Assembly: GCF_013778455.1 (NCBI RefSeq)
Contig: NZ_JACEHE010000025.1
Span: 52,262 to 116,261, forward strand
Length of the DNA stretch: 64,000 bases
Source of the DNA: Streptomyces himalayensis subsp. himalayensis
GTDB taxonomy: Bacteria > Actinomycetota > Actinomycetes > Streptomycetales > Streptomycetaceae
Reading direction: 5' to 3'
Positions within the stretch are counted from its first letter, which is position 1. Every line of letters begins with the position of its first letter. Under the pieces are notes generated by a model. It was not told where the DNA came from and did not search any database. It saw only the letters and a program-made list of their open reading frames with translations. This document shows positions 60,712 to 64,000 of the stretch, in pieces. The position numbers and the translations under genes were made by a program.

Positions 60712-61620
60712 ATGGAGTTCAGGCACCTCCGGTATTTCGTGGCCGTCGCCGAAACGCGTCATTTCGGAAAGGCCGCGGAACGCCTGCACATGGCCCAGCC
60801 CCCGCTCTCCCAGGCGATCCGCCGACTGGAGTCGGAACTGGGCGTGGAGCTGTTCACCCGCACGACCCGCCAGGTCGCCCTGACCGGCGCCGGCGAGGTG
60901 TTCCGCACCGATGTGGAGCGGATCCTCCAAGCCGTCGACGAAGCGGTGGCCAGGGTCGCGCGCTTCGCGTCCGGGGTGGAGGGGGTGCTGAGGATCGGCC
61001 TGACGGGTTCCGCCTCGTACCGACAACTGCCCGCGCTGGCACGGCTGATGAAGCGAGAGATGCCACACGTGATGCTGGAGGTGCACACCGAGATGCTCAC
61101 GCCCGCCCAGGAAGCGGGGCTGATCGAGCGGCGCCTCGACGTCGGGGTCCTGCGCCCACCGGTACGGCAGGAGGGCATCGCCCACCGCTCCATCGCCTCC
61201 GAACCACTGATCGTGGCGGTCCCGGAGCAGCACTGGCTCGCCGACGCGGAATCCGTCCGCGTGGAGCAGCTGCGGCACGAGGACTTCATCATGTATGGCG
61301 CCGCGCTCGGCTCCGTCGTCAACGACGCCGTCGTACGCAGCTGCCTCGCCTCCGGCTTCTACCCGCACCGCGCGTACGAGGTCACCGAGACCTCGGCAGC
61401 TCTGGCGCTGGTCGCCGCCGGCCTCGGCGTCGCCGTGCTCCCGGACTCGATCCGCTCCGCGCCCCGCGAGGGAGTGCTGTGCAAGGAGATCGAGGACGCG
61501 CTGTCCGTACGCCTGGACCTGGCCTGGCGCGAGGACGACGACTCGCCGCTGCTGCGGAACCTCCTGAAGGTGCTGGAGCAGCACGACATGTTTCTTGAAG
61601 TGCCCGAAGGAGTGGCATGA
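60712..61620 (+). CDS. catR: LysR-family regulator of catechol genes
   Basis: A 302-residue LTTR of the CatR/BenM group: HTH MEFRHLRYFVAVAETRHFGK and RLHMAQPPLSQAIRRLE, then the effector domain. It is divergent from benA and overlaps catB by 4 bases. It probably activates the cat genes in response to muconate, and possibly ben. Confidence 0.88.
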   Translation: MEFRHLRYFVAVAETRHFGKAAERLHMAQPPLSQAIRRLESELGVELFTRTTRQVALTGAGEVFRTDVERILQAVDEAVARVARFASGVEGVLRIGLTGSASYRQLPALARLMKREMPHVMLEVHTEMLTPAQEAGLIERRLDVGVLRPPVRQEGIAHRSIASEPLIVAVPEQHWLADAESVRVEQLRHEDFIMYGAALGSVVNDAVVRSCLASGFYPHRAYEVTETSAALALVAAGLGVAVLPDSIRSAPREGVLCKEIEDALSVRLDLAWREDDDSPLLRNLLKVLEQHDMFLEVPEGVA

Positions 61621-62720
61621 AGATCGTCAACGTGGAGGCAATACCCTTTGCCATTCCCTATGAGAAGCCGCTGAAGTTCGCCAGCGGTGAGGTGCACACC
61701 GCGGACCACGTCCTGGTGCGGGTGCACACGGACGAGGGCCTGACCGGGACCGCCGAGGCGCCGCCTCGCCCGTACACCTACGGCGAGACCCAGGAGTCGA
61801 TCGTCGCGGTGATCGACAAGATCTTCACGCCGGGGATCCTGGGACTGACGCCGCTGGAGCGCGAGGCGGTCCACGAGAAGCTCGACCGGACCGTCGGCAA
61901 CCCGACCGCCAAGGCGGCCATCGACATGGCCCTGTGGGACATCCTCGGCCAGGCCGCCGGCATGCCGGTCTCCGGACTGCTCGGCGGCTACACGGACCGT
62001 ATGCGGGTGAGCCACATGGTCGGGTTCGCGCCGGCCGACCGCATGGTCGCCGAGGCGGAGCGGATCCGGGACACGTACGGGGTCACCACGTTCAAGGTGA
62101 AGGTGGGGCGGCAGCCGTACACCGAAGACGTGGTGGCCTGCCGGGCTTTGCGCGAGGCGCTCGGCCCGGACGTGGAGCTCTACATCGACGGCAACCGCGG
62201 CTGGAGCGCCTCCGACTCCGCCCGCGCCCTGCGTGAGATGGCCGACCTCGGCCTGACCTTCGCCGAGGAACTCTGCCCCGCCGACGACGTGCTGGGCAGG
62301 CGTTGGCTGGTCGCGCAGAGCCCGGTGCCCTTCATCGCCGACGAGAGCGCCACCCGGGCCGCCGAGGTCACCCGCGAACTCCTCGGCGGATCCGCCACCG
62401 CCATCAGCATCAAGACCGCCCGCACCGGCTTCAGCGCCTCCCAGCGCGTATTGCACGAGTGCGAGGGGCTCGGCGTCGAGGTGGTGATGGGCAACCAGAT
62501 CGACGGCCAGATCGGCACGTTGTGCTCGGCCGCCTTCGGCGCCGCCCACCGGACGACCTCCCTGCACGCCGGCGAGCTGTCGAACTTCCTCGACATGACC
62601 GACGACCTCCTCACCGAGCCGCTGACCATCGAGGACGGCACCCTGCGCATCCGCGAGGGCGCCGGCCTCGGCATCGACGTCGACCCCGAGAAGCTGGCTC
62701 GCTACCGCCAGGACCGTTGA
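61617..62720 (+). CDS. catB: Muconate cycloisomerase
   Basis: A 367-residue enolase-superfamily enzyme. Visible catalytic parts are the KxK motif in FKVKVGR, metal ligands in YIDGNRGW, FAEELC and FIADES, and the second Lys in ISIKTAR. It turns cis,cis-muconate into muconolactone. Chloromuconate and dipeptide-epimerase relatives exist, but the catA/catC neighbours support CatB. Confidence 0.93.
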   Translation: MKIVNVEAIPFAIPYEKPLKFASGEVHTADHVLVRVHTDEGLTGTAEAPPRPYTYGETQESIVAVIDKIFTPGILGLTPLEREAVHEKLDRTVGNPTAKAAIDMALWDILGQAAGMPVSGLLGGYTDRMRVSHMVGFAPADRMVAEAERIRDTYGVTTFKVKVGRQPYTEDVVACRALREALGPDVELYIDGNRGWSASDSARALREMADLGLTFAEELCPADDVLGRRWLVAQSPVPFIADESATRAAEVTRELLGGSATAISIKTARTGFSASQRVLHECEGLGVEVVMGNQIDGQIGTLCSAAFGAAHRTTSLHAGELSNFLDMTDDLLTEPLTIEDGTLRIREGAGLGIDVDPEKLARYRQDR

Positions 62721-62743
62721 CGGACGGCCTCAGGCAGAGGCCG

Positions 62744-62791
62744 GCGGACAGAACGACACCAGACATACAGCGGACAGAACGACACCAGACA
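62744..62791. repeat. 22-base direct repeat upstream of catA
   Basis: A 22-base sequence beginning GCGGACAGAACGACACC occurs at 62744-62765 and again, perfectly, at 62770-62791, in the 90 bases between catB and catA. Probably a local duplication; it changes the distance from catB to the catA ribosome site. Confidence 0.9.
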
Positions 62792-62810
62792 GACAAGGGA
62801 CGGAAAGACC

Positions 62811-63674
62811 ATGACCGACACCATCACCGAGCAGGTCGAGCAGGCCACCGCGGCCGCGTCCGGAGCCGCCGCCACTGAGCAGTTCCGCAGCAAGCAGCGC
62901 ACCGGAACCGCTGACTCCGACACCAAGCGCGTGGACACCCTGGTCTCCGAACTCCTCACAGCCGCCCACGACATCATCCGCCGCCACAAGGTCACCTACG
63001 CCGAGTACGACGTCCTCAAGTCGTGGCTCATCCAGGTCGGCGAGGACGGCGAGTGGCCGCTCTTCCTCGACGTGTGGCTGGAGCACGTCGTCGAGGAGGT
63101 CGCCAACGAGAACCGCGAGGGCAGCAAGGGCACCATCGAGGGCCCGTACTACATCCCCGACTCGCCGCGTCTCCCGGCCGAAGCGACTCTGCCCATGAGG
63201 GACGACGAGGACGGCACTCCGCTGCTCTTCCAGGGCCAGATCACCTCGGTGGACGGAACCCCGCTGGCAGGCGCCACGGTCGAGATGTGGCACGCCGACA
63301 ACGACGGCTACTACTCCCAGTTCGCGCCCAACCTTCCGGAATGGAACCTGCGCGGCACCGTCGTCGCCGATGACCAGGGCAACTTCAAGATCCACACCAT
63401 GGAGCCCGCGCCCTACCAGATCCCCACGGACGGCTCCTGCGGCAGGCTCATCGCTGCCGCGGGCTGGCATGCGTGGCGCCCCGCCCACCTCCACCTGAAG
63501 GTGTCGGCGCCGGATCACCAGCTCATCACCACCCAGCTCTACTTCAAGGGCGGCAGCCACGTCTCCGACGACATCGCCTCCGCCGTGAAGCCCGAGCTCA
63601 TCCTCGACCCCGGCCCGTCGAGCGACGGCAACGGCCGCGAGGTCACGTACGACTTCGTCCTCGACAAGGCGTGA
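62811..63674 (+). CDS. catA: Catechol 1,2-dioxygenase
   Basis: A 287-residue intradiol dioxygenase. Fe(III) ligands can be placed by alignment with the Acinetobacter enzyme at Y168 (DGYYSQF), Y202 (APYQIP), H226 and H228 (RPAHLHLK). The N-terminal helical linker domain that forms the dimer is present. It cleaves catechol to cis,cis-muconate. GGACGGAAAG precedes the ATG. Confidence 0.94.
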   Translation: MTDTITEQVEQATAAASGAAATEQFRSKQRTGTADSDTKRVDTLVSELLTAAHDIIRRHKVTYAEYDVLKSWLIQVGEDGEWPLFLDVWLEHVVEEVANENREGSKGTIEGPYYIPDSPRLPAEATLPMRDDEDGTPLLFQGQITSVDGTPLAGATVEMWHADNDGYYSQFAPNLPEWNLRGTVVADDQGNFKIHTMEPAPYQIPTDGSCGRLIAAAGWHAWRPAHLHLKVSAPDHQLITTQLYFKGGSHVSDDIASAVKPELILDPGPSSDGNGREVTYDFVLDKA

Positions 63675-63680
63675 TGCACG

Positions 63681-63965
63681 GTGCTGTTCGCGGTACGGAT
63701 GGACGTGGCGATTCCGCGCGACCTCGATCCCGAGGTTCGCGCGGACCTGGTGGCGCGCGAGAAGGCGTACTGCCAGGAACTGCAGAAGTCGGGGGAGTGG
63801 GTCCACATCTGGCGGTGTGTCGGGCAGTACGCCAACATCAGCGTCTTCGACGTCGCTGACAACGAGGCACTGCACCGGATTCTGTGGAGCCTCCCGCTCT
63901 TCCCGTACATGTCGATCGACGTCACTCCACTTGCCCAGCATCCGTCAGACCTGGCCGCGGCCTAG
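63681..63965 (+). CDS. catC: Muconolactone delta-isomerase
   Basis: A 94-residue ferredoxin-like-fold enzyme, the full usual length, with the family blocks MDVAIPRDLDPEV, EWVHIWRCVGQYANISVFDV and LPLFPYMSIDVTPL. It converts muconolactone to beta-ketoadipate enol-lactone. The GTG start at 63681 lies 6 bases after the catA stop. The enol-lactone hydrolase step must be encoded outside the window. Confidence 0.93.
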   Translation: MLFAVRMDVAIPRDLDPEVRADLVAREKAYCQELQKSGEWVHIWRCVGQYANISVFDVADNEALHRILWSLPLFPYMSIDVTPLAQHPSDLAAA

Positions 63966-64000
63966 GGCCTGTGTCGGAAGTGGCGCCTGCCTCGCGGCGT

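Overview
The window is GC-rich actinobacterial DNA, most likely from Streptomyces or a close relative. The signs are strong third-position G/C, frequent GTG and some TTG starts, many 4-base ATGA/GTGA overlaps, a hairpin-bearing extragenic repeat at 2912-2964 of a kind familiar from Streptomyces, and the gene content (BenR-type LAL regulator, CpnT-like secreted toxin, SUKH-4 proteins, ROK/LacI regulators). It reads as a catabolic, accessory part of a chromosome. I saw no rRNA, tRNA or CRISPR.

Layout. (1) 1-7.7 kb: an aromatic-ring degradation operon on the minus strand (FAA hydrolase, cyclase-family hydrolase, FAD monooxygenase, ACMSD-like amidohydrolase, extradiol-type VOC dioxygenase cut by the window edge), a divergent LysR regulator and an MFS transporter. 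The LysR divergent promoter and the MFS upstream region share an identical 16-base dyad. (2) 8-19.1 kb: a LacI-controlled oligosaccharide system with GH36-type alpha-galactosidase, a complete OppABCDF-type ABC importer and a divergent clan GH-A glycosidase, with CATAAACCGGTTTATG-type operators between them. (3) 19.1-28.1 kb: a deletion scar (a gene start fused to an SsuD-like remnant), pyruvate carboxylase, Gfo/Idh oxidoreductase, M14 carboxypeptidase, a 7-bp tandem repeat, aldo/keto reductase, SMP-30 lactonase and an Lrp/AsnC regulator. (4) 28.1-30.7 kb: DegT/AHBA-type aminotransferase and a CelD-type GNAT. (5) 31.2-40.1 kb: the most unusual part. A P-loop ATPase and a membrane-anchored periplasmic-binding-like receptor are divergent from a WXG100/CpnT-type polymorphic toxin with a C-terminal deaminase. 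The toxin is followed by a SUKH-4 immunity protein, a SUKH-4 protein fused to a second deaminase domain, and an ATPase with WD40-like blades. (6) 40.5 kb: an isolated double-glycine-leader peptide gene. (7) 41-45.8 kb: a sulfonate/taurine uptake and desulfonation operon with a possible Cys-containing leader peptide. (8) 45.9-52 kb: ROK regulator, DUF899, DUF488, a tnpB-only element inserted in the last codons of an iorA-like gene (both halves remain), and a TauE/SafE permease. (9) 52.2-64 kb: the benzoate-to-catechol pathway (benABCD, benK, benR) divergent from the catechol ortho-cleavage set (catR, catB, catA, catC).

How it works together. benABC and benD turn benzoate into catechol; catA, catB and catC take catechol to beta-ketoadipate enol-lactone. 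The 1-7.7 kb cluster is a separate ring-degradation route whose substrate I cannot name. The sugar ABC system imports oligosaccharides trimmed by an alpha-galactosidase and a beta-glycosidase. The sulfonate operon supplies sulfur. The 31-40 kb region looks like an interbacterial conflict locus.
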